A stretch of DNA of 64,000 bases from Macquaria australasica (taxonomy: Eukaryota > Chordata > Actinopteri > Centrarchiformes > Percichthyidae): assembly GCA_005408345.1 (NCBI GenBank), contig SEMN01000702.1:173910-237909 (forward strand), in the 5' to 3' direction. This document shows, in pieces, positions 35,196 to 47,405 of the stretch. The translations under genes and the position numbers were made by a program. The notes under the pieces are model-generated. The model was given only the letters and a program-made list of their open reading frames with translations, was not told where the DNA came from and searched no databases. Every line of letters starts with the position of its first letter. The first letter of the stretch is position 1.

Positions 35196-36439
35196 ATATG
35201 TTTTTAACTCAAAGGACTATCTATCTATCCATCCCAGATGACCTCAGTACATCTATATGAATAAATGATTCATTCTCCTCCTCTCTCGCTGGCCCCTCAC
35301 TATTCATGTCTGTCAATAGCGTGCTGTAGCCACATGGGGCCAAAGTGCTGACTCCAGCCCCTGATATCCTCCTCACTCACGACCTCTGACCCATTACAAA
35401 AGAGGATGTCTCCCTGGACAGAGATTTCCCTGCTGTTTGACAACTGTGTGGCACAAAAAGCCGCCTGGCCCTGTTGACACGGGCATTAAGAGGGACAATG
35501 AGGGGACAGACTGGGAGGCCCCCCCCCCGGAAAACAACACTTCCCGGATGGGCACATTGGCAAATCACCATATCTGTCTTACCTGAATGGTTATCTTGTC
35601 ACACTGAAACTTGCAACTTCGACAGACTATCAGATTATTATTATTGATAGTAGTATCAGAGAATGAGTAGAGCCTACAGAATTTTCTTAGCTTTCTGGGC
35701 TGATATATACTTCATTATAGTATATATATATTAATTTATAGTATATACCAAAGGTAAAAGTCACAGATGCAGGTTATATGGATATAGGGCCCCGTGATGA
35801 CTTTCTTCATTTGACAAAAACAAATGTATTTTAACTCAAGGTCCACTTACCAACTTTTGTTTCCAGAACATTCATCTACTTCTCATTGTCTTCACCAGTG
35901 GATGGAGTCTGTTCAGTTGTTATTGTTATTGTTCAAGGGTGCTTTTGGGGTAGGATGTCAGTGGCCGTTACCACATGACCCAAGCTCCATACATAGGTCT
36001 CATGATGGCAACTGAACAAACTCCATCCAGTGATGAAGACTGTGAGATGTGGTTAAAAGCTCAGAAAAAAAAGATAGTACGTGGACCTTGATTGAATTTT
36101 CCCCCCTTTTTTTGTCAAACTACTATTATCAAGCTATAACTTTCACACTCAATTTTAGAATATAATACTAATTACTGAACAAAGGTTATGCTTGAACCAC
36201 CTATTTATTTACCACAGCCTAATTAGATTTAATAAAACATTTATTATAGTCTAGTTAGAATTACTCCCACTTCTTTACTGATTTCAAACATTCTGATGTT
36301 TGCAAGTTTTACCTTTATTTTAAGATGTTGTCATATTTATTGTAAGCTACATATTTGATATAGCACTTGTTACCGCGCACAGTTTTTGCTCTCTCTTGAT
36401 AAAATTCAGAAATCTTTATACTGATTGAGTGCTTTGTCT
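35196..36439. other. Unassigned intergenic DNA
   Basis: The part at about 35280-35570 is less AT-rich than its surroundings, but shows no frame with known protein sequence. Confidence 0.35.
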
Positions 36440-36655
36440 CATTTTGCGTGGGTTTGCTCTGGGTGCTCCAGTTTCCACACATGCAGGTTATGTGAATTGG
36501 ACGGTTGACATTGCCTGTAGGTGGTCATGTTTGTGTGTTAGCTCAGTGGACTAGCCACCTGTTCAAAGCATTTCTTCCAGTGCAGACTGGGATAGATTCC
36601 AGCTCCCCTGCGACTCTGAATGGGACTAAGTGGGATGGAAAATGAATGAATCACT
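36440..36655 (+). repeat. Old SINE/LINE-tail repeat ending near (GAAT)n
   Basis: Reads GCGTGGGTTTGCTCTGGGTG, CTCCAGTTTCC, ACATGCAGGTTATGTGAATT, GATTCCAGCTCCCCTGCGAC and GGAAAATGAATGAATCA. This follows the outline of a common fish retroposon tail. Much diverged. Confidence 0.6.
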
Positions 36656-37930
36656 GGTTAAGTTGTGTGGAAATCTCATGTATTTTTCCTTGAATGCTCA
36701 GAGGATCTAATGTTAGCAATTGCTGTGAAACTAAGCAATATTTGCTTTTTTCTTGGTCCTGTTATTTCTTCTTTCTTTTTTTTTCTCTTTTTTTATTAAT
36801 CAGAATTACATTTTTGGTTTGTTTCTGAAAAAAATAAATAAAACCATCTTGCTAAACAAAGAAACCACTTTAAAAAAAAACATTTTATAGTTCACAGTGA
36901 AAATGTAGTCCTTTAAAGACCATGCTGGTATATTCTCTTACTAAAATATGTTTGCAGGCTGTTTAAAAACTTTCGTACTTACAGGATGTGTTTTCTAAAT
37001 ATTTATATGATGGCCACATTATATTAATTTATTATTGCTTTGTAGTTATCCATTAAAAAGTTATACTTCAGTATACTTAGCAGGGGAAACCTAACCATTG
37101 TGCTTAAGGTAGATGTAAAGAACACCACTATACTAAGCATCACTTCACATGTGAATTTGTCCAGAGAGCTGAATCTCTTGTCAACATAAAATAGCCTACA
37201 TTCTCACAGTACACATTAAGGTCCCCTTAATCTGCACAGTTTGTATTGACTAATTACATGCTGTAATTATGCTTATTAGGCAATGACAATATGTGCAATC
37301 CTGTCTCCTAGATTTAGGGAGCATTAGTTCCTTTGAGACAATTCTAGAAATCAAATTAATAATTAAATTTAGCTGCTGTTTCTTTTAAAGACACTCTTAC
37401 AGGTTCATTTTCTTTTGTGCCCTTGCACATTCCTGGTTATGTCTGTACAAAATGAATAAAAAGAGTCTAGAAAAAAGAAAGACCCAGGTTTAAGTCAAAC
37501 AGTAGGTGACAGCTTATTTATCCACTTTACTTTGGCCGTGTCCCACTCAGAGTCTGTATATGTATGCTCTGGATAGATATGTATTATATTGCTACAAGAC
37601 ATTATTATATTTACTGCTATTACCATTATATTCACAGCTGAGATGATAGGAGTGTAAACAGTTAACATGCTGTATTTAGTGAATAATGGGGCAAACCTCC
37701 ACCATTACAAGCACAAATTTACCATCCCATTTTTGCATAAAAGTAGTCTATTTGTGATGTTTTTAAAACCCCAAATGTATACTCTTACATATGTTTGAAT
37801 CTACTTATTGAAAATGTATAGTGTGGATCTGTATCAAAAAGATTAATATCAGCCCTATAGGGTGGTGGGGGTTAAACTTATTACTCCATAACATCATTGT
37901 TACTCCGATAAGAGTACAATTATATTGCAC
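36656..37930. other. Unassigned intergenic DNA
   Basis: AT-rich. No gene or bounded repeat recognised. Confidence 0.35.
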
Positions 37931-38082
37931 CACAGGTAGACAATGACGGCGGCAGCTGTCCGTTTTGTTAATACTGTTTCCATACTCTTTCAACATCTGC
38001 TTTTGTTACCGTTAACCGGTCTCGGTCTCCGTTCTGCGCATGTCCTCTGCGGTCCATACACAAAACCGGAGGCTGTGTGGAC

Positions 38083-38108
38083 TGAGAGAGAGAGAGAGAG
38101 AGAGAGAG
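38083..38108. repeat. (GA)n microsatellite in candidate 5' UTR
   Basis: About 13 GA units about 85 bp upstream of the candidate ATG at 38193. Confidence 0.9.
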
Positions 38109-38192
38109 TTAACAGGGGATCCATGGAGCATGTCACAGCACCAGTGTTTTCTATGTGTTCTTGTCCACGATGCACTTTAGGATTTCAATAAG

Positions 38193-38273
38193 ATGCGTGT
38201 GTGTTTCCAGATAATCAGTTTCTTCCTCGCCGTAAACTTTTACTGCCAGCCGCTCGGAGCTCAGGGTGAGTCT
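38193..38273 (+). CDS. Candidate first coding exon: signal peptide of an unidentified secreted or membrane protein
   Basis: An ATG at 38193 opens 25 residues with the three parts of a signal peptide: a short basic start (MR), a hydrophobic core (IISFFLAVNF) and a small-residue end (PLGAQ). A strong donor, CAGG|GTGAGT, follows directly at about 38268-38273. The area (about 37940-39200) is richer in CpG than its neighbours, as at a promoter. No downstream exon of the same gene is recognisable, so intron 1 would exceed 25 kb, and I cannot name the gene. A chance ORF remains possible. Confidence 0.4.
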
Positions 38274-41200
38274 GTCTGTGTCTATAATTTCAACTTCATA
38301 ACTGCAAGTCTGTATGTCCATATTGCCGTCTGTGTCTGCTTTCATGCTTTGGTAACACTCAAGCTTAAAGTCATTTGTTCTTTTTGTACGCTGCAGGCCA
38401 GGAATAACTTGTTGATTCAGTGACAGCTGGCATCCTGTTGGCTCGAAAGATTTCGCTCATTTAGTGAGAACATCACGCCAAACTCCATTCAAAATCTTAC
38501 ACTGTGACATTCCATTGCTTATTAGTGAACTTGAAAACCAGGCAGATTAGTCATTAAGATGTATTCTGAATCATAAACGTCCTCTGGTAAATTCGGGCTA
38601 TGAAAGGTCCAGCAGCCAGCACTTTTGTCAATAAAACCTATGCGTTTTAACTAGTTCACAACGCTAGCTACCGCCCACCACGAAGTGTCTAGCGTTAGGT
38701 GTGACATGGCTGTGGGAATAACGGGAAAAAACAAGTGTAAAAGTTTGAATTTAATATTTTTTTGGAGTATTTATTGCACGCCGAATTGAAGAGTGCATCA
38801 TTGACATTCACAAAAGGTTTTCAATGGTGATTTTTAGTTTTGTACCTTTCCCGAAAAGCAAAGCGACGATATCTGGAGTTAATCCATTATTGGAATGAAT
38901 GTTAGCATGACGCTCATCCTGGGTAGCGTTTTCTGAGAACAAGAAAATCTTTTGAATGAGTCGTTGAAGATTTAAGGACAACTATGGCGTAGTTAATATA
39001 CACTTTCCCCTTGGGGTTCCTTCTTGTAATATGTGGCTGCTGGTAGGTTATAATTATTTTGAAAGTACATTTGTTCGGTTCCTTTTGTGGCAAATAGACG
39101 AGGATAGGAAGGACACAGACATAGCGGATCGGGGAAAAGTCAAAGGGACTGTTACGCCTCCTTGGTTATTGGTAAACGCACACAGTTTTCAAGAATAATT
39201 CTTTAGATATTTAACGAATCAGTATGACCCATTCTGCAATTCGGCATCCATCCCATACCCTCAAACCACATTTACTTCTATAAAATAACATTATTCCAGT
39301 ATCATTCTCTCTCTAAAATACACCTTAGTAAGCTGCACTGACAAGCTTAGAGCGGAAAGTTATTTTAATTCATACCAGGTATTGATAGGTGGAATATCCA
39401 GGCTATATGTCACATGTGTAGCTAAGATTTAGTCCTAAATCACGTTTCACTAGCGTTCCTAGGTGGGAAAGAAAGGAAACTAGGAAATTAAACTGTCTAC
39501 CGATTTGAATGATTTGGCCGCTAAAAGAAAACTGCATGTAAGCAAAACGTGTCTGAATGAATAGTGTATTAGCGTCTCAGGGTTAATTCATTCACTGGGT
39601 TTGTTAAGGGAGTTAGACAAACACAGAGGTGTCTGTTGGTGTTGTAGGACAACTGGCCTCCAAACTGCTTTCACTTGTTAATTGGCTAAGTCAACATGGA
39701 GCTGCCACTTTGTACTCTGTTGCTACATTTTTGAGCCATCTTCTCAAGAGACCCTCAGCTGTTGTCAGTCTTTAATATCATTTTGGCCAATGTGTAGCCT
39801 AGCCTCCTTTAGCAAGTGTTTTAAGGGTCTCCATGGGCAGGGTTATAAATTGGTCTAACATGCTGGTGGGTTCAGTCTTTGATGTTCAGTCCACATGGGT
39901 GCAGGATGTGGATTTGCTTTGGCAAAATATCACTTTGTACAGTTTTTTTCAACATGAAAGAAACACAGCTCTTAGATCCTCATTTGGGCTGCACATTGTC
40001 TCCCAAAGGCTTGTGACAGTAATAAAGGTCTCAGGAAATCCAAAAAGGTGTGATAAATAGCACCATGTGGGAAAGTGATCAGCCGGTTTTGCCCTTTAGG
40101 AAGATAATGGCTTCATCTACAACTCCCTCCCTCCACTTATTTTGTGTAGAAATTCCATACATTTTTTTTCTCTACCGAGTTTTGCGAAACTTCTCTCCTT
40201 CATTTCTTTCATGTTGTGATTTGGTTATGGAGGCTAACCGTGAGAGAATGCATCTGGAACCAATTTGACTCCTCAAAGTAGAAGGGGAAGAGGAGGGGAA
40301 GGAGGGAAGTGAACGGCAGCCCTTTTCTTTCCATGTCCACTGTGAGCAGGCATGGGCCTGAGTCCCGCAAACCTAATTATAGTTTTGTGAACACAAGATT
40401 AAAGTGCAGCATACAGAGTTGAGTTTCTTAGATATCCCTTGGTATAGTGGTTCTTGAATTGACTATGAAATGCAATGTTTTTCCAACCAGTAACCCACTG
40501 CTAGTGTTTTGTCAGGGCTAGATATAAAGAAAGAGAAATACACCCAGTGAAATTAAAAAGCATTAGGGTCAGTCTTTGGTTGACAGTTTGTCATTTTGGG
40601 TAAATGAGTTCTATGTAAAACTGCAGTCTTTCCAGTACAACCATGATTTCTGACTGAGACTGCTGACCTGGCTGTGTTCCCTGGAGATGCTGAGTTCAAA
40701 GCACTTTGCTATCAAAGGCACCATCAGCAGTCTTGTCATAGTTGAGGTTTACATGCTAGTAAACAGCACAGAAATTTGCAGAGCACCAGGACAACTCTCA
40801 GAGTGCTACGTTAGTTGCAGATACATCGTATAGGCTACTTCATATCCAGGTGGAGTTATCATTAAGCACAAGCCGATAGCCTGCCACAATCATTGATACT
40901 TTAAAATATACTACATGCACCTGCTGCTATTTTGTCAACAGTTGTGCAATCAGCTTGTATTTAACAAAAGTCAAGTTAATGTTGCATATCTGAATACACT
41001 TCAGAATGAAATGCAAAACCTCTGGTATTTTAGGGTCAACCACATTAAGCAGGTTAAAACAGCGTTTTTCTCCCCACATATCAGAGCTTTTCCAAAATGG
41101 CTTCGTATGTATGTATAAATCTTAAAACGCTGGCATGGTGTTTCAGTGATTTTCCACTATTATTTCAAATATGACAATATTCAGAATTTGATATGGGTCA

Positions 41201-43000
41201 CGTAAACAGCATATTCCGTTAGGATATTCCGAATTAGGCCTTATTCCGAATGTAGCATTTTCCGATTAAGACATGTGGGATATGCCGATAGTATTCAGGT
41301 TTTAGGAGCATTCTTTGGACATGTATACAGCGCGTTCAGAATCTGCGTCTCAGTTGACATCTCTGAGACGTTTCAAACCAAGAAATAATGATTTAGTCAT
41401 CTGGGCCGTCTGTCTCACTCCAGATGTTGGCTGTGATGCAGTTTTGTTGTTTGCCAACTGAAAGGGGGCGGAGAAGAAGAGATTTAATCGTGTTTATGTT
41501 GTCCAGGTGTTTCACTGTGGAATGAGGTCTCGTTGTCACACGGAAACTTTGATTTAAAATTTGGATAGCTTAATGTACACTGGTTGTGAGAAAACAGGTT
41601 GTATGAAAAGCAAACATCCTAGAAGAAATACACACACAGTAGCTGAAATACATTTTTCTGTTGTAAATTAAATGAAATATTAAACACGTGTCATTTTATA
41701 TAGCAATACTGATACATATCATGATATAATGCATTTTTTGAAAAATCACTTGACTTGAAAAATGTATGAATAAAATAACCAGCAGCCAGGTTCTCTTGGT
41801 TTTGTGGCTTATCCTGTGAATTAGAAACCTGACAAATCAAAGTATTTCATCACATCGATGCAAATAATCATTTCAAAATCCAATATGACCATAAAGCATT
41901 CCTGCCCATTGATTTGCACTTTTGCTTACAAGGGTCTAATATATTAAAGGGATAGCTAGTGCAGTATAACCAGTATGGAAAAATCTCTGATGGTTGACAA
42001 ATGTATATTGTCTGACAGTATGTAATGTCATATAACCCAGCCCATGTGGTGTGTGATGTGGGGGGTTAGTGAATGTGACATTGCCTTGCAGTTTCAGCGT
42101 GGGGTGTCTTGGGATACGTCAAAGATTCTTCACTGATTTGTTTGGGGGCCTGTGGACAAAAAGATTAATTATAACTTCTGTTGCAATAAACACTATAGAA
42201 TGGGACCAGGATCAACAGATAATAAAGTGACTGTACATATATCTTACTAAGTGGCTTTACTGTTACTCTTTAAACTTGATTAAATACTGGATGTAATTCA
42301 GTGTGTTTTTGAGGTTTATCAGTGAAGTGTGAAGTGGGTCGAACGCGGGTTCACTTGCGTATTTTTATATATATATATATATGCATGTATCTATACACAC
42401 AACTCTGACAGGACCATTCTGCTGCATAAAATGCGAAATAGGTGCAGCAGGAAGCTTGGTGATGTAGTGACTACTTGCAGGAGTAGTTGGTGAACTGCTG
42501 GATCTCACTAGCCTAGCTGGAGCTTCTCTCTACTGTTCTGTTTACATCCCCCTGGCATTTTGTTTAATAAAAAGTTATTTAACAGGGAAAATAAACCTCT
42601 CAGAGCTTAGCCAATGCAACAATACGTTCACACAGTTTATTATAAAATGATGTATTTGTAACATTGACTGCTGTCTTATAACTGTCTGCAAACCATTCCT
42701 CTTTTGTGGGACAGTTTTTAATCTGACAGAGGAGGTTAAATAAAAGTGAATGGTGCAACACAGCTAATGAACTACGATAGTTTCCTCTTCTTTGGACTCT
42801 CCAACTCCACAAAGGACAGCACTGTCAAGATGGCTTGCTATTGGCAAATTTGTGTGTCAGAGTTCACCAAAGTTGAACTCTACTGAACATGTGTGCAGAT
42901 TCATTTTGCCTCCTCGAGCGGATCCTTTGATTGCAGTGATTCCAATGGAATGAACAGATTTCACCACGAAATCTTACCGCTTTAATTCCTGGTGTGTCCA
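38274..43000. other. Possible long first intron; no exon seen
   Basis: CpG-enriched up to about 39200, then AT-rich. The part at about 41195-41350 (ATTCCGAATTAGGCCTTATT and related runs) looks like an old dispersed repeat. No coding exon recognised on either strand. Confidence 0.35.
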
Positions 43001-43004
43001 GGCC

Positions 43005-43180
43005 TTAATGAGTACTTTTACTTTTGATACTATTAGTACATTTTGCTCGCAATACTTCAGTGTTTTTACTGAAGTAAACATTTTGAATGCTGGACTTTTA
43101 CTTGTAATGGAGTATTTTTTACACTGCTATAACTTTAGTAAAGGAGTGACTAGGCTACTTCTTCCACCTCTGAACCCTAC
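43005..43180 (+). repeat. Dispersed MITE-like repeat rich in TACTTTTACT
   Basis: Reads GAGTACTTTTACTTTTGATA, GTACATTTTGCTCGCAATAC, TTTACTGAAGTAAACATTTT, GGACTTTTACTTGTAATGGA and TACTTCTTCCACCTCTG. This is a common fish non-autonomous DNA element. The ends here are eroded. Confidence 0.65.
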
Positions 43181-43964
43181 ACAAAATATTCCCTAATTAC
43201 AAAAGCTCAAATCTATTTTGATCTCAGGCTGCAACATTCCCTATCATTATTATTGTTGGCTCTGTAGTTATCCATTATATTAGAATTAAGTAAAGGGCAA
43301 TTCCAGTATAATTATATTTTCTGCTCATTTCCTGAAAGTCTTCTTCCACTGCCCTTGTCATGTTCTGCATACTGTGTTTGGTGTATGTATCTCTGCGTTC
43401 TCCCCCACAAATGAATTGTTCTTAAACAAATGCTTTTCCAGAAGCACTCTGAGTAGAAATGCAATTAAGCTGTAATTGGAAACTTTTTTTCCATTTAATT
43501 TTAATGGGCTACATTTGGCTAACTGTTTGCTTGGCTGATTGTTTGGTTTTGGAGGAGGAGGAGACATGGAAATTAAAGAACACAGGAAACCAAAAATATG
43601 TTTTTGTTTTCCTTTCTTCAAATTTTAACATTCCAAAATAAATCCCATATTGTTTTTGTTGTGCTGCATTTCTGAAAATTCCAAAATACAACTGTGTTTC
43701 TGTTTGCAGAAATCATTGAATGGTAATAGTTTGGAGCAGGTGTTGTACTGTATTGTGTGAGTGTCAGCTGTGGTCAGAGAGGAAACCTCTATCATATTAG
43801 AACCAGTCCACGCTGATTGGCTAAAAAAATCAGTCTGTATCTGGTGTGCATGTTGTAGTTGTAGAACAGACGACTTCCCGAAGCACTTCTGAGTGTGTGT
43901 CCCAGACTAGTCGGACTCACAGGAAGTATAGTTGGTTATAGTTATAGTATAGTAGTACAGTTGG

Positions 43965-44478
43965 GTATAAGCCATGGATGTATTACAAGAACTGGATGCT
44001 GGACCCAAAGATGGCGCCTCTTCAGTCCAATAAGAATTGCTTGCCTGGTGCATACGAGAAAAAAAGTCTCTAGCTTCTGGGTTTACTTCCAGGTTATGCG
44101 GCCCACTGAATATGCGCAGTAGTGTTTCTCCCGCTGGCCCCGCCTGCCAGTTCGCTCCCGGTTCATAGACTTTACATTGTGATGACGTCACGGATTTTTA
44201 AATTGCTTTTCTCGGCTTGAGGAAAGTTTTACCAATATAAAACCTCCATGGATCAAAAACGCATAATAGAAAGAGTCACAATCGACCTTGTTTGCAGTTC
44301 GAGGTGTCCTGTCAACAGTTTTACAGATGTCTCTTTTACAATGGTGGCCTATGGGAAAATGCTTTTTGGGCCGCAGGGGAATTTTCTCACGCTGCAAAAA
44401 GTGGCCACTGGGAAAAATTGGAAGCAAGGCTGAGCGGCAGGTCCTATCCAGGTCTTATAATACATCCATGGTGTAAGC
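43965..44478. mobile_element. MITE with CATGGATGTATTA inverted ends and 8-bp TSD
   Basis: The element at 43973-44470 (498 bp) begins CATGGATGTATTACAAGAAC and ends CTTATAATACATCCATG. It is flanked by GTATAAGC (43965-43972) and GTGTAAGC (44471-44478), a 7/8 match. The CA...TG ends and 8-bp duplication are like the 5385-6460 family, but the sequence differs. No coding capacity. Confidence 0.78.
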
Positions 44479-44559
44479 CTGCCATTGGCTATTTCAGTCG
44501 GAATTCTCCTCCCCTTCCGCTATCTGCGTGTTACTGTTTTTAAAGTTCCCGTCGCTATA

Positions 44560-44790
44560 ACAACAACAACCTCCAAGCCAGCAACCTACACCCTGAAAAT
44601 GGCAAGTTCCCCCCCACACACTATTTTGCAAGGGCACCATCGCTGCATCCTGGACTCTGCGCTGCCCAAGACAATTGTGATTGGTTTAAAGAAATACAAA
44701 CAAGCCAGGGCATTTTTTTCCCTCTATACCAGAATGATAATGGGTTCAGCCAGACCTTTCTCCACACTTGGTTTTAGTGCTGTGCTAGCG
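44560..44790 (+). repeat. Fragment of a dispersed DNA transposon
   Basis: Contains GCAAGGGCACCATCGCTGCA, ACTCTGCGCTGCCCAAGACA, TGTGATTGGTTTAAAGAAAT and CAGCCAGACCTTTCTCC. I recognise these as parts of a common fish repeat with GCCAGACC-type ends. Only one side is visible. Confidence 0.5.
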
Positions 44791-45320
44791 CACAGAAATC
44801 TTTTCTCCACATTCACACAGTTAAAGACACATTTGCACAGAGACTACAGTCACCTACTGTTGGTCATTCATCATCAACACTGGAGGTACAGTTAGTTTGC
44901 CCACCCACATTTACCCAGCCAGTCCGGCCGGGGATGTTAATCCGCAACCAGGGATGGAAACTAGCAGCAGCCACCAGCCAAATGCTGGTAAAATATGAAA
45001 GTGGCTGGTAGATTTCAGACACAAAATAATGATTTACTATTGAGTTGCTGAATTTGAACATTTATCTGTCAGTTCCCACCCTTCCTGCAACTATCAGTGA
45101 AAAGTCTACGTCCAAGTGGCACTTGCTCACACCTTTTTACTTTTTGACAGCTGACATTCCCAGAGAAAATGCAGGATTGGAAATTAATATTGATACAAAT
45201 GCCAGAATTGTTAGGGGTGGTATTCTGTCAGAATCAATTCTCAATTCAATCACTAGAAAAGGGGGCATTAATTTCAGGTTTTCACGCCAGTGAAGTGTGT
45301 ACCAGACCATTCCCTCATGT

Positions 45321-46030
45321 CTTTAGTCCAGGAGTTCCCAAACTTTTTCAGCTCGAGACCCAAAAGAGAAATTTGGTTTCTCCCCGGGGCCCAAACTTAC
45401 AAAAATACATCATGAATTGCCAAAACATCTACATATATAAACTACTGATAAAGAACATAACGAACCATGAATGCCTTGAATGAGACAGAGAGGTAGATGA
45501 CAGAGGATATTATTATTAAAAATCACTACTCTCACTTGTCACCACCACATTAATCATACACACACACACACGGAATTTCTTACATTTGTCAGGCATGTAA
45601 ACTAACACACATACACACTAACTAGGTTAATACAAACGAAACACACACATTACTGACTCTTCCACCGTCAAAACAATGTTGAATAAATGCACTTTGCTGT
45701 CTAATTCACATTAGGGACAAGCCCGCGAGTCAATTGCGGCTAGCAAGATAACCTCAGTCTGAGAGCACGAACACGGTTTCAGGTCCAGGTTCGCAGGATG
45801 GGGGGTCAACAACCCCACACACAGCATCTCAGCTGAACAGACCAGTGTAGCAAAAACAAAGTAGTTACTGGAAGTAACTCCAGTTCTATAAGTATGTGTG
45901 TAGCACACAGCATTTGAGCTGAACAGACCAGCATATGAATTCACATATCATAGCATTGTTATGCATTTTACTTGCCAATTGGCAACCCAATAACAACATT
46001 TACCTAAGTTTGAGAAAGACTGCTTTAGTC
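45321..46030 (+). mobile_element. hAT-type non-autonomous transposon, 8-bp TSD
   Basis: The element at 45329-46022 (694 bp) starts CAGGAGTTCCCAAACTTTTT and ends AAGTTTGAGAAAGACTG. CTTTAGTC is repeated exactly at 45321-45328 and 46023-46030. CAG...CTG ends with an 8-bp duplication are the hAT signature. Inside, a segment with ACACAGCAT-T-AGCTGAACAGACCAG occurs twice (about 45815-45848 and 45904-45935). There is no transposase frame. Confidence 0.85.
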
Positions 46031-46234
46031 CACTGTATTGCAATATGAAACATAACTGATAGTTAAGCTAAGTTGTCTTGATGAAGGTCTTGCCAAAAGA
46101 CTGCAGTTGAAAATTAGCCAACTGCCTTACACTGGCACATTTACAGAAATGTTGATTAATGTACATTGTCCTAAATAAATAAAGAAATGAATGGATGAAA
46201 TGAAGGTCACTGTCTGACACTGTGCATTAGAGAA

Positions 46235-46515
46235 ACCAATCAATCAAAGGCACAGGAGAACGGCAGAGTTTTGAATTTAGATTTGGAAGTGACTAAAGTT
46301 TGGGCTCATTTGAGATCATCTGGAAGTTGGTTCCATCTGTGTGCAGCATCGCTGCTAAAAGCAGCTTCACTCTGTTTGGTTCTGACTCGAGGTACAACCA
46401 GCTGACTGCTTCCTAAAGATCTAAGGGCCCTGCTGGGTTTATATTCTTCAAGGACATCAGAAATGTATTTTGACCCAAGATTACTGAGTGATTTATAAAC
46501 TAGCTGCAGCAACAA
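46235..46515 (-). mobile_element. L2-type LINE ORF2 C-terminal fragment
   Basis: The minus strand reads VYKSLSNLGSKYISDVLEEY, KPSRALRSLGSSQLVVPRVR and AAHRWNQLPDDLK. This is the same conserved tail as the LINE at 921-1298, from a different subfamily. It is truncated just upstream of this region. Confidence 0.85.
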
Positions 46516-46864
46516 AATCTGCTCTATAACTGGAATGCTCTCTCTTCTCTACCCTTTTACCTCACTCTACATGGCCATATGCGCCTCATTATGTCATTTC
46601 CCATTACATGCACAGGATACAGTAGGTCAGGTCTACATCCTCCTTTGATTCTGCTAATTGAATATGAAATGAGAGGGCAGGACATACTCTATGGGGCGTG
46701 TGTGTGTGTGTTTGACATCTGCTCTTTCTCTGATAGGATTCAGGTGTTGTGGAGGTTTTGTGGATGTGTGGCTGGTGTGTGTGACTGTATGTTGCCTAGT
46801 ACACACCTGGTCAGCATGTGGCTGGACTGGTCATTCCATCTCCTTACATAACGATACATACATA

Positions 46865-46889
<25 letters not shown>
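46865..46889. repeat. (AC)n microsatellite
   Basis: About 12 AC units; a small TG-rich part lies nearby at about 46696-46712. Confidence 0.9.
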
Positions 46890-46895
<6 letters not shown>

Positions 46896-47325
46896 TACCT
46901 TTTTCTCATACTGAGATGCAATGAAAAAATGTAAACAATTTCATTAGCAAAAACCCATATCCTGAGAGCTTGCGAATTTGTGTCTGATACCAAAACAAAT
47001 AAGCCATGCCCATTTATGCTGCAGTCTGCAATGTAAAGACATGGTTATGAGGACCGTAAACTCTGCAGACGTTGTTGGAAGTGAATGAAGTTTTCATGAC
47101 CAAGACAATACTCTGCGCTGAGTCCCTGATGAACTGGCTAATAGTCACAGTGCACATCTCTCTTTTTTCCTTACCTCTCGACTGTCAACATTTAGTGGCT
47201 GCCGGTGAAATAGTAGTAATCTGTGCTGAACACCCAGCAGTGTAAACAGGCCATACAACGTGTGAACCAACCAAGTCTAAAGATTTTTACAGCCGTGTCC
47301 TACTGAAAGTTAGTGAGCCCCTAAG

Positions 47326-47398
47326 GTAAGGTGATATTTTTTATCTTGTGCGAACATGATAATAACTTGTTCGCACAAGATAAAATATATCACCTTAC
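47326..47398. repeat. Near-perfect 31-bp inverted repeat (foldback)
   Basis: Arms at 47326-47356 and 47368-47398, beginning GTAAGGTGATAT, match with one mismatch and enclose an 11-base loop. The 10-mer TACTGAAAGT occurs at 47301-47310 and again at 47396-47405, overlapping the right arm end. It could be a small foldback element or the joined ends of an internally deleted transposon. Confidence 0.8.
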
Positions 47399-47405
47399 TG
47401 AAAGT

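Noticed and set aside
38193..38423. The full 76-codon frame after the signal-peptide-like start
   Set aside because: A strong splice donor at about 38273 and loss of protein-like sequence beyond it suggest only the first 25 codons could be an exon.
44485..44895. 136-codon plus-strand frame
   Set aside because: It lies in a dispersed DNA-transposon fragment.
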